The notes beneath the pieces are model-generated. The model was not told the DNA's origin. It saw only the letters and a program-made list of their open reading frames with translations, and ran no database searches. Both the position numbers and the translations under genes were made by a program. From Lingula anatina (lineage: Eukaryota; Brachiopoda; Lingulata; Lingulida; Lingulidae), in assembly GCF_001039355.2 (NCBI RefSeq), contig NW_019775655.1, forward strand, positions 173,884-207,905: DNA of 34,022 nucleotides, given 5' to 3'. Positions 9,553 to 18,254 of the stretch are shown one piece after another. The stretch's first letter is position 1. Each line of letters opens with the position of its first letter.

Positions 9553-11043
9553 TTATAAGTCTCCTTCTAATTTGACCAACTTATTAACTGGCCTAACGTA
9601 TTTACCATTGCGTGTGCGCACGGTGGCACATCTCACTAGACCGTCGCGACTAGTTTTGGTTGATTCCACGATAGCTAAGGGCCAATAACCACGCGGCAAG
9701 TCTTGATCGACCATAAGAACTAGATCGCCCGGTTTTAAATTCTCTCTAATTTTATGCCATTTTGAACGGCTCTGGAGTAATACAAGGTACTCACAGGACC
9801 ATCTTTTCCAAAACTGAGTCGTAATGACTTGGATATGCTTCCATAACCTTCTGTACGTATCAGCCGTGTCAAACTTTCCCCAAGGAAGTGACGGTACACC
9901 TCTCAATGCGAGTAAGTGATTGGGTGTGAGAGCATCTAAATCCTGAACACTTTCACTGACTTTGGTTATGGGACGTCCATTCACAATACACTCAACTTCA
10001 CATAGAAGAGTTTGTAAAGACCAGTCGGACATTGATCTTGACGACCCTAAACTCATCAGAATTTTTCTGATAGTTCTCACCATTCTTTCCCACACACCAC
10101 CGAAATGGGAAGCATAAGGAGGGTTAAAAACCCACTCTATTCCCTTGCGTCTGGCATGATACACAATTTTGTTTTTGTCAATCTGACTCAAACAACGTGA
10201 GATTTCAGCTGCAGCACCCACTAAATTTGTACCATTGTCACTAAATATTTTACCTGGACACCCTCGTCTAGAAACAAAACGAATAAATCCGTTTAGAAAT
10301 GAGTCCGTCTCTAGACTTTCCAAAACTTCAAGGTGAATTGCCCGAGTCTTAAAACAAGTAAAAACACAACCATAGCGTTTTACTTGAGATCGACCAACCT
10401 TGACCATAAGGGGACCAAAGAGATCAATTCCCACTATGTCAAAAGGGGGACCTCCTGCTTGACAACGCTCTGGTGGCAAATCAGCCATTCTTTGGACAAT
10501 TGTAGGCGCATATAATCGCTTGCAAACAACACACATCCGTGCAACATGCTTTATCAAATTCCTCGCACCCACTATCCAATATTTCTTCCGAACTCGACTC
10601 AATGTCCACTCACATCCCAAATGCACATCATTGTGACAATCTTGAATAATCAAACGGGACACAGGGTGATTCTTTGGTAAGATAGGAGGCTGAGTGCTTG
10701 ACAAAGATGAATGCACCAGACGACCACCAACAATCATAATCCCATCACGCATGACTGGTACTAACTTGTAGATGGGACTTGATTTTAGAACACGACCCTT
10801 TTTCAATGCAATCAGTTCAGATGAAAAACTCTCATTCTGAACACACCGAATAATGTTATATTCGGCCTCCTTTAATTCACTGACCGTCACATGCCCTGAC
10901 GTCACTACCTTTGTGTGTAAATATTTTCTGAAACGCATCAACCATGCGACAGCCTTACACAAGCGGTAATAAGATGGATAATACATCCACAGCTTTTCCA
11001 AAAAATTCTGACCTCCACAACTTCCACAACACCGGCATTGCAT
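9553..11043 (-). CDS. pol: BEL/Pao integrase region of pol (frame 3 of the element)
   Basis: The 496-codon frame contains an H-H-C-C zinc site (His137 and His141 in HNDVHLG; Cys171 and Cys174 in CVVC). It is followed by the D,D-35-E-type catalytic core: Asp207 in GIDLFG, Asp269 in FSDNGTN and Glu319 in GGVWERMV. The C-terminal 100 residues (WHKIRENLKPGDLVLMVDQD, then PRGYWPLA) match the short domain that ends BEL/Pao Pol proteins. It overlaps the RT-RNase H frame by 106 bp and lies in the -1 frame relative to it. The real protein must join them near the A6 run at 11000-11005, so the first ~15 codons here are probably not authentic. The ATG at 11043 is not a believable start. It inserts cDNA into chromosomes. 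Confidence 0.92.
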   Translation of the reverse strand: MQCRCCGSCGGQNFLEKLWMYYPSYYRLCKAVAWLMRFRKYLHTKVVTSGHVTVSELKEAEYNIIRCVQNESFSSELIALKKGRVLKSSPIYKLVPVMRDGIMIVGGRLVHSSLSSTQPPILPKNHPVSRLIIQDCHNDVHLGCEWTLSRVRKKYWIVGARNLIKHVARMCVVCKRLYAPTIVQRMADLPPERCQAGGPPFDIVGIDLFGPLMVKVGRSQVKRYGCVFTCFKTRAIHLEVLESLETDSFLNGFIRFVSRRGCPGKIFSDNGTNLVGAAAEISRCLSQIDKNKIVYHARRKGIEWVFNPPYASHFGGVWERMVRTIRKILMSLGSSRSMSDWSLQTLLCEVECIVNGRPITKVSESVQDLDALTPNHLLALRGVPSLPWGKFDTADTYRRLWKHIQVITTQFWKRWSCEYLVLLQSRSKWHKIRENLKPGDLVLMVDQDLPRGYWPLAIVESTKTSRDGLVRCATVRTRNGKYVRPVNKLVKLEGDL

Positions 11044-13136
11044 GCAGAAATGTTATCCTTTGATGCATGTATATCACTGAAAATTGGTTCATTTTTGGGC
11101 CACTCAGACTTGAATTCAGACAAAAAATGAACACCATTAACCCAACTTTCTGGGATTTCACGGGGACCACACCCTCGTGACAGTACATCTGCTGGATTAT
11201 CGCATCCAGAAATGTGTCTCCACTGACTTGGAGAAGTAGTTTCTCGTATCAGAGAAACTCTATTGGCAATAAACGTTTTAAAACGTTTGGATTCATTTGC
11301 TATATAAGCTAAGGCCACTTCACTATCAGTCCAAAACGTGGATTTCAAGAGAGGAATGTCAAATTCACGGCGAATCAGCCTTCCTAATTCTACAGCCACA
11401 ACGCATGCTGAGAGTTCTAATCTGGGAATGGTAACTTGTTTCAATGGAGCGAGACGACCTTTAGAAACTAACAATGCGACATGGATTTTCCCGTCATGAT
11501 TGACTGATCTCACATACACACAGGCTCCAAAAGCGTGCTGACTTGCATCACAGAACACGTGTAGTTCTGACACTCCATCTGAATATTCCTCTGGAACGAC
11601 ACATCTCTTAAACTTGAGTTCCTTTAATTCCTCTAAAGATTTAATCCAATCAATCCATGCGACTGACAATTCGTGAGGAACTGAATCGTCCCAATCTAGT
11701 TTCAATCTTGTCGCCTCCTGAAAAAGTAATTTTCCACGTAAAACGACAGGAACAATCAAACCCAGTGGGTCATACATACTGGCCACTACGCTCAACATTT
11801 TGCGTCTAGTAATCTCCTGACCTATGTCAATTTTGAAAGTATAGTAAAAAACATCCAAATCGACTTCCCACTTCATACCCAACGCCTTTGCATGCACCCC
11901 GTGAGTCAGCTCTTTCACCTCAACTGCCCGATCATCATGGGCAATTACATCTAACAGCTCAGAATCATTGACTACAAATTTGGTAAGTTTGAAACCCCCA
12001 TCAAGAAGAGCCTTTTTTACATCGACAATTACCTCACGGGCATCTTCTTTTGTCCTCACAGACTTTAACAAGTCGTCAATGTAAAAATTCCGCTGAACCG
12101 TCCCACTTACCAAATCAGTGACGTCATGATCCTGCACAGTGCGCCTAAGCGCAAAGCAACTAGCACTACCTGCCCACTTACCTCCAAACAAGTGAACGCG
12201 CATACGAAAATGCACAAGTGAGTCATCCTCCCACCATAAGAAGCGTAAAGCATTTCTGTCCTTTTCTGGAACTATGACTTGGTAGTACATACATTCAATA
12301 TCCGCCATTATGGCGTACCTAAATTGACGGAAACGCAAAAGTATTAACTTATTTGTCAAGTCGGGGCCCTGCAAACACTGATTATTCAAACTGATGCCTT
12401 GACATTTCAAAGCACAATCAAAGACAATTCTAAACTTTTCAGGTTTTGCGGGGTTTAACACAAAATGATGTGGTAAGTACCACACAGTGTTATCATTCAA
12501 CTCAATTTCACTCTCGGGCACTCTTTCAACATAACCGTCCGACACTAACTTTAACATGTTTTCTGCATATTTATCTCGCAAACCAACTTTCTCAAGTCTG
12601 CGCTCAAGGCTCTTCAATCGATGATAGACTACAGCCCGATTATCAGGAAAATTTGGACATTCGTCTTTCCATGGTATGGGTAAAACGTAGTGTCCATTTT
12701 CCTTGGAAACAGTAGATTCCCATAAAGACAAAACTCTTTTGTCCTCACATGAAAATCCCAAACAATCATCAGCACTCTCCAATTTCCACATATTCTCAAT
12801 TTTCTCTTCTAAAGAAAGGAAATTGACTGAAAGTTCTTGGGAAAGAGAATTGACATTGGGTCCATTCAAACACCACCCTAATCGTGAACGCACTGCATAC
12901 ATATCACACTCACCACTTTCATCAATGCGCACTTCAAGCGGCATAATTAAATGTGCATTGTCCATGCCTATAATCAAATCAGCTTGCGATCGCGTATTAA
13001 TCTGAGGAAGATTAATATCTGATAGATGAGGGAAAGCTGACACATTGATGTGTTGATTTGCTCGGACTTGTATAGTTGGGACAACTAACACATTCGATAA
13101 GTGGTACGTCTTCGCAGCGTCGCTGCAAGGGGACAC
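10938..13136 (-). CDS. pol: BEL/Pao protease C-terminal part, reverse transcriptase and RNase H
   Basis: The frame is open from just after the TAA at 13197-13199; the first 20 codons lie above 13136, whose GTG is not a real start. The N-terminal ~90 residues finish the retropepsin-like protease (DLIIGMDN). The RT palm follows: Asp279 in ADIECMYYQV and the catalytic FYIDDLL (Asp354-Asp355). RNase H follows with FCDASQHAFG (Asp530), PRLELSA (Glu574), FWTDSEVALA (Asp604) and CDNPADVLSRG (Asp646-Asp650 region). It is in the same frame as gag-protease. The last ~25 codons are read past a frame change near 11000-11005 and are not real. It makes cDNA in cytoplasmic particles. Confidence 0.92.
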   Translation of the reverse strand: MSPCSDAAKTYHLSNVLVVPTIQVRANQHINVSAFPHLSDINLPQINTRSQADLIIGMDNAHLIMPLEVRIDESGECDMYAVRSRLGWCLNGPNVNSLSQELSVNFLSLEEKIENMWKLESADDCLGFSCEDKRVLSLWESTVSKENGHYVLPIPWKDECPNFPDNRAVVYHRLKSLERRLEKVGLRDKYAENMLKLVSDGYVERVPESEIELNDNTVWYLPHHFVLNPAKPEKFRIVFDCALKCQGISLNNQCLQGPDLTNKLILLRFRQFRYAIMADIECMYYQVIVPEKDRNALRFLWWEDDSLVHFRMRVHLFGGKWAGSASCFALRRTVQDHDVTDLVSGTVQRNFYIDDLLKSVRTKEDAREVIVDVKKALLDGGFKLTKFVVNDSELLDVIAHDDRAVEVKELTHGVHAKALGMKWEVDLDVFYYTFKIDIGQEITRRKMLSVVASMYDPLGLIVPVVLRGKLLFQEATRLKLDWDDSVPHELSVAWIDWIKSLEELKELKFKRCVVPEEYSDGVSELHVFCDASQHAFGACVYVRSVNHDGKIHVALLVSKGRLAPLKQVTIPRLELSACVVAVELGRLIRREFDIPLLKSTFWTDSEVALAYIANESKRFKTFIANRVSLIRETTSPSQWRHISGCDNPADVLSRGCGPREIPESWVNGVHFLSEFKSEWPKNEPIFSDIHASKDNISACNAGVVEVVEVRIFWKSCGCIIHLITACVRLSHG

Positions 13137-13196
13137 GTCAACTGAAACAACAGCCGACCTAATGGACCTTGAACTGTCAAGAGTACTTAGCCGACA

Positions 13197-14669
13197 TTAC
13201 AATTCATCTTTTGTATCAAGGCAAAGAGAAGAAGCCAAGTGCTGTGATATAAAAGTAGACGTTGACCCGCTATCTAAAAGCGCGAGTGCATTTATCTTGT
13301 CATTCACTCTCACTGTAACAATGGGCAAATTCACACAGACCGATGCTGAAAAAACACCGCTATCTGACGCATTTGAAAAACCCGCGGCCTCAACTGACTG
13401 AACACTACTATTAGTCGCGGTCGACGTTCTCGTACCCTGATCGGCATGATTTGTTTCGGAGAATACGTGAAGTAATCTAGAGTGCTTATAAGCACAACCG
13501 GACACCTTGCACATGGGAAGTTTGTTACAGCTATCGGAAAAATGACCCGCGTCCAAACAATTGAAACACAGCTTGTGTCTCTTCACTAACGCGATCCGCG
13601 CTGACACGTCCATTTTCTTGAAGTCGTCACACTGAAACAACTTGTGATTTCGCTGACAAACAACACAAGGGACAATATGCCGATTACCCGTGTTTGACTG
13701 AACTTCGTCTTGTTTAGCGCTGGCAAACGCGAGAGATGAATTGGCCCTTTTAGGCAAAGAGTGGTCTCCGTAGACCGGGTCGTTGGCGTCCGCGGCCGAT
13801 ACGGTCATGTAATCAGCGAACTGAGTAAATGTTGGATATTTTCCGATGTGTTTTTTCACCTCTAATGCTTTCTTTTGCCAACCTTTCATAACTTTACCAC
13901 TACATCTACGTGCTATGTCCAACATAATTTTCTGGTTTTCTATTTCTCCTTTTAATGACAACTTTTCCAGTGTAAGACTGGCAATTTGAATTTCGTCTGC
14001 TAAACATTGCAACTCTTTAGCACTACTAACTCGTTTGCCATGTCTGAGATTTTCAATGAGAGCATTGGCAACCAGATGATCATTACCAAATCGTTCTTTT
14101 AGTATTTCTCTTGCTTTTGTGTAACCTTCTGAACCACCTATTAAAACACAGTTCTTAATTGCATCTTTCGCTGGTCCAGACGTAAATTGAAGCAACCTAT
14201 TTAATCTAGTTTGAGGATCTTTCACGTTCGATTCAACAATCTCCTCAAATAAGGTGATAAAATAATGATAATCTTTGGCATTGCCACTGAAAATGTCAAT
14301 ATTGCATCGTGGTACATTTAAATATGAAACCAAAGTTGATTCACTTGCAGGCTGTACTTCTGCTCTGCTCTTTACACCTTTCAAAAAACCCATACCAAGC
14401 TTAACACATTCAATAAAATTGTTTTCTACTTCGCGAAACCATTCTTCGCTTGATTCTACTTCATCATCATCAACAAGTAAACTATGAAATTGGTCATGAA
14501 ATGATTCAAAAGACGAAAAAGTGTCTTTAAGCTTATCTAGCTTACTCTCTACTAATTTAGAGTCCTCCTCAGCTACGGCTCTTTCCACTGCCCCAATACA
14601 TCTAGTGACCACGCCCTTACGCGCTCTTCTCGCCCGGCGTAGATCCTCCATTTTCTCTGGTTCACTCAT
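13197..14669 (-). CDS. gag: BEL/Pao Gag and N-terminal half of protease
   Basis: This 490-codon frame starts at an ATG 146 bp inside the 5' LTR. Residues ~110-290 form the Gag capsid-like region. Residues ~333-400 are cysteine/histidine-rich and include a retroviral-type knuckle C-X2-C-X4-H-X4-C (CFNCLDAGHFSDSC, 368-381) that would bind element RNA. The aspartic protease active site ALLDSGSTSTF (466-473) lies near the end. A TAA stop cuts the frame 20 residues past the DSG triad, inside the protease and not at a Gag/Pol border. BEL elements normally have a single Gag-Pol frame, so this stop is likely a defect. The same frame continues open beyond it. Confidence 0.92.
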   Translation of the reverse strand: MSEPEKMEDLRRARRARKGVVTRCIGAVERAVAEEDSKLVESKLDKLKDTFSSFESFHDQFHSLLVDDDEVESSEEWFREVENNFIECVKLGMGFLKGVKSRAEVQPASESTLVSYLNVPRCNIDIFSGNAKDYHYFITLFEEIVESNVKDPQTRLNRLLQFTSGPAKDAIKNCVLIGGSEGYTKAREILKERFGNDHLVANALIENLRHGKRVSSAKELQCLADEIQIASLTLEKLSLKGEIENQKIMLDIARRCSGKVMKGWQKKALEVKKHIGKYPTFTQFADYMTVSAADANDPVYGDHSLPKRANSSLAFASAKQDEVQSNTGNRHIVPCVVCQRNHKLFQCDDFKKMDVSARIALVKRHKLCFNCLDAGHFSDSCNKLPMCKVSGCAYKHSRLLHVFSETNHADQGTRTSTATNSSVQSVEAAGFSNASDSGVFSASVCVNLPIVTVRVNDKINALALLDSGSTSTFISQHLASSLCLDTKDEL

Positions 14670-14814
14670 ATTGTCGGCGCGGTGGAACGTTCACCTTCCT
14701 CTGTAACACGAAGACGGGGCCAGGCGTTGGACACAAATAGACAGGTGGCTCACTGGGTAGGATTCGGTATTCGAATATCACTGGCAGGGACGAATATCAC
14801 TGCATTGATTTCAC
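14670..14814 (-). other. BEL/Pao 5' untranslated leader
   Basis: This segment lies between the 5' LTR and the gag ATG. The first bases after the LTR (GTGAAATCAATG) do not begin with TGG, so no standard primer-binding site is visible. The decamer GTGATATTCG occurs twice 19 bp apart (minus strand, about 14769-14799). Confidence 0.6.
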
Positions 14815-15439
14815 TGTTGAACAACTCAGGATTCATATCTCAGTAGCCTTTATTTCACATCATCATACATAAGACAAATGGTGAAACTAAAAATAATGAA
14901 AATAAACGCAATGAATAAAAAATAAAAATGATAATACTAACAATGGAGTACAATTAATGGTGAATATGAACAAAGTAAACACATAATTTATGATACTATA
15001 ATGAACAAATAAATAAATAATTAAATAACAATAACTTACTCAATTTGCAGCTACATAACTTGGAGATAATCCTGTTGTTCAAATAAAAATAAATAAATAA
15101 AATGTATACATATACGACGGGCTAGCCCCCATGCGTATCTGTGACAAAATCATACGATGGGCTAACCCCCATGCGCATTGGCTGCTAAATCACGAGTGGA
15201 CTACACCCTAGTATGGTCTGCTCACTACTCTCAAAAATAATTGACCCGTAACATTGGGTCACTGGAAATAATCTCAAAACTTATACACTACTGTTCTCTA
15301 AATGAAACAAACAATGATAAATACTGATAAATATCCTAATTACAACAACAACACATAATAATAATAATAATAATAATAACAATTACTTAAATACACTTAT
15401 TTTACTTTTCAACTTATTTTGCCGCATGGGTCGGCAACA
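14815..15439 (-). repeat. BEL/Pao 5' LTR
   Basis: This 625-bp LTR holds the element promoter in the minus direction. Compared with 8894-9512 it has two more AAT units and one substitution in the A-rich stretch (aatgaataaa against aataaataaa). It carries the same 40-bp-spaced internal repeat. Confidence 0.95.
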
Positions 15440-15444
15440 GACAT
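15440..15444. repeat. Target-site duplication, right (GACAT)
   Basis: Matches 8889-8893 exactly and lies directly outside the LTR end. Confidence 0.9.
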
Positions 15445-15748
15445 AAATCCCTTGCTAAATGTGAGTCATTACGTCGCAACATGTTTTTAAATTAAGGAAT
15501 AATCGGAATTTGTTGCATCTGACCATATTTTAACGGTCATTGTATTATGGGTCCCTATTGTATTGATGTATTTACTGGTATAGGCCCTATTATTAGAATT
15601 TCTTACAATGTATTTAATTTTTGACGTTAATTGAGTGCTATTATTGTGTTTTATTGTATTTGTTATTTGTACCTATTCACAACGACAGCGTTGCATTTGA
15701 TTACAAAAAACCATCCAGCCTATCAAACGTGATCACCTTATTCATTTT

Positions 15749-15795
15749 GGACACTGCACTGCACTGCACTACACTGCACTTGTTGTACACTGCAC
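15749..15795. repeat. Pentanucleotide (GCACT)n microsatellite
   Basis: Tandem CTGCA/GCACT units with one variant (ACACT) and a degraded right end. Confidence 0.7.
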
Positions 15796-15800
15796 ATATT

Positions 15801-16012
15801 GGGTGTATTTCCAGAGATTTAGATCGATCCAGGGATTAAAATTTAGATCGACCTAACTCCCTGCAGTCAGACGAGCGTGCACCATAGTTAATTACCCCCT
15901 TACAGCTTTTAGTAGGCGGGACAGACGCTTAAGCCGGCCAAGCTGACAGTAATCTAGTGAGACTCCCCACAGGGATAGATCGATTTAAAAATCTATGGAA
16001 ATGGGGTGTAAG
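15801..16012. mobile_element. MITE family B, copy 1
   Basis: The left end (GTGTATTTCCAGAGATTTAG) and right end (ATCTATGGAAATGGGGTGTA) are imperfect inverted repeats containing ATCGAT-type motifs. The centre shares 'atagttaattacccc' and 'gacagtaatctagtgagact' with the copy at 27431-27657. It is non-coding and directly abuts copy 2. Confidence 0.55.
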
Positions 16013-16275
16013 ACTGGGTTCCCATCCCTAGATCGATCTAACAGTATAGGCCCATCTCCACGGGGTCCCACGCTTAAATTGCTTTCAACCCAAGCGGCTT
16101 AGACGTCCGGGACGCCCACCAAAGCTGCTAAAGCTGCTATAGTTAATTACCCCCCATCAGTTGCAACAGGCCTGACAGACACCTAAGCCGCCCAAGTTTA
16201 TTGTAATTAAGCGAGAATCCCTTCGGAGATAGTTCGATCCAAAGTTAGTACGATAGGGTCTGGGAATGGTCTGTA
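16013..16275. mobile_element. MITE family B, copy 2
   Basis: It begins TGGGTTCCCATCCCTAGATC and ends with TCTGGGAATGGTCTG, again imperfect inverted ends. The interior repeats 'atagttaattaccccc'. The copy at 25451-25706 is its approximate reverse complement. Confidence 0.55.
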
Positions 16276-16279
16276 ATAC

Positions 16280-17889
16280 ATCAATGCACTACTGAGTAAA
16301 ACGAGAAAAAAGTGTAAGTTCTTGGCCATGGGTCCCGTGACTAATTGAACCGGACAAGAAACTCAAGACACAAGTGACATTAGTAAAGGTATATCAAACC
16401 TTGATATAGTCTGGTAAAATTATATACTGTATATCACACTTATTTGCTTCATTGATATGCTTTCAGTATAAATTATAGGCCAACGGTTCTTTTCCTCAAC
16501 CGCTAGTACGCTAAAAAACACAATACCACATTGTTCACTTTGTGTTAACAAATGATTTAACTATTAAAATGTTTACAATAATTTATAAATGAATAATAAG
16601 AGAATTAGTTGTTATGGAAATGTTAATATTTATTAATATGATATAACGTCCACACATTGTCGGTGTACATATACATGTAGGCCTATGTATTTCGTACATT
16701 ACCACTAGCGGTTAAAGATGGTGAAATAGTATTTTGGGTCGTTGCCTTGGATTGCAGAATAAACATATTTGACTGTTAGATGAAATACCAAATAATTTCC
16801 ATTTCTGTTGATATGACTGAAACATACTTTAAAAAGTCCCATTTCCTACTAAAATACCTTTGTAAAGTAGGTATCAGTGAAGTTGACAGTCTGATCTGTT
16901 TTGATAACAGTAAAGGTTTTCATGAAAACTTGTGTAAGATAACATGAAATTTATTTCTGAACATGGAATTATACGCACAGGTTTAACCGCTTCTATCACT
17001 CTATGCAATTTGGAAATAAGATCGAAATAACATAATATTAATGCCAGCATTTGAAAAAGAGTTCATAACATTATTAACACAATACGATTCACTAACTAGT
17101 TACGGCTTCAGTGTACTCAATAATTTAGAATTACAATAACAATATTAAAAATAAATATTAAAAAGGGAACCTTAATTTCAGGTTGTGACTCCCCCTCCCC
17201 ACCTCCGCTAACCACAATGGGTGATCACACAGTTACGTAACCATTTTATTCAATCCCACAGCTGACCTGACATCGTCATCACCCAAAAGTATAAAATACA
17301 TTTCTTTTTAAATGGCAGTGAAATTACGTAAGATTTAGTGTTTTATTGCAGAAAATTCCAACAGTTTAACTCTAAGTTCATCTTCTTCTTGTTCAATATT
17401 AATAATCTAGCATATTAAACTGTCATTTCAGCAAAAATATAAGCAAAATATATCAATTGCAATTGGCACATCTTATAAAAATGGCGTTATTCAAGTAAAT
17501 TGGTGAGAACAAAAGCATACTATTATTACCTTTAAAAATTAGAATTAGAGTGATTAGGATCACTATGTAGAAAAATGATAAAGGAAAGAATGTAGTTTAT
17601 GTACAATTATAATAATATATTCAATGACAATAAAAGAAATAAATGACATAAAAAAAATTTCAGAGTAAATAAAGATAAGAAAAATATTACAGTTGCAGTG
17701 TATGACTTCGCTTTATCAATTGTAAAATTGTGAAACATGTATAAAAGATGGTGACCCGCTATACAGTATATAAATACTCTGTGCCATGGCCTGAAATCAC
17801 ATACACGACAATATTCAATTCCATGTAGTCATGGTGTATATTGGTAAAATATTTCGAGTGGTCAGGATTTGGAAGCTAAAGAAAGGCCT
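16280..17889. other. Intergenic/3' flank of chitin synthase, no gene seen
   Basis: AT-rich sequence downstream of the chitin synthase stop codon, without supported ORFs. Part of it should be the 3' untranslated region, but I see no convincing minus-strand AATAAA within the first few hundred bases after the stop. The nearest clear one is near 17244-17249. Confidence 0.4.
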
Positions 17890-18254
17890 TTATGTCACGT
17901 AAGAAGTGCTTTTCCGTGATTCCCTCAACAATGGCGTATTGATGTCTGGATTGTCGCCAGCTTTGAAGCTAGTTTCCACCTCAGAGACAGGTAGCATTCG
18001 TACCTGCTTTTTCTTGCCGCGTACTTCTATATTGTCTTCGGTCCTTCGCCGAGCCCGTTCTTGGCCCTCCTGTGCGATTCGACGGTCGATGAAATCCTCC
18101 TCTTGGGGATTGAACGCCCAGTTTGTGTGATAGGGCTGCCCGAACTTGTACGGGGCACGCGCAATCATGTGCATCCACGCAGCAAACCGGTGTACAATCA
18201 TTGCCAGGAACTGAATAATCAGAACGAAGCCGAAAACGAACAGAAAGGCTAAGC
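17890..18254 (-). CDS. CHS: Chitin synthase terminal exon r (last helix and tail)
   Basis: Acceptor TATTTCAG at 18255. Encodes LAFLFVFGFVLIIQFLAMIV, then HRFAAWMHMIARAPY (the F-L-x-M-x-x-HR motif), then a ~85-residue basic/acidic cytosolic tail ending KSTSYVT and a TAA at 17890-17892. Confidence 0.93.

Larger units (their letters stand above)
8894..15439 (-). mobile_element. BEL/Pao LTR retrotransposon, full-length, recent insertion
   Basis: This 6546-bp element is transcribed on the minus strand. Its LTRs (8894-9512 and 14815-15439) begin TGTTG and end CAACA, and it is bounded by the 5-bp duplication GACAT. The order is gag with a zinc knuckle, aspartic protease, RT, RNase H, integrase. This order and the type of RT and C-terminal integrase region are typical of BEL/Pao. 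The LTRs differ by eye in one substitution and one two-unit AAT repeat change, so the insertion is young. The coding frame is interrupted twice (TAA at 13197-13199; frame change at the A6 run 11000-11005), so this copy may not be autonomous unless those are assembly errors. I could not identify a classical tRNA primer-binding site. A 24-nt poly(A) (plus strand, 9523-9546) lies between pol and the 3' LTR. Confidence 0.95.

Noticed and set aside
10995-11010. Programmed -1 ribosomal frameshift site in pol
   Set aside because: The sequence is a plain T6 run without an X-XXY-YYZ heptamer; a one-base indel or sequencing error explains it more simply.
12446-13005. Plus-strand ORFs inside the retrotransposon
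   Set aside because: Antisense shadows of the RT/protease frame.
14800-14814. Primer-binding site next to the 5' LTR
   Set aside because: The bases after the LTR do not begin with TGG or match any tRNA 3' end I can recognise, so I did not annotate one.
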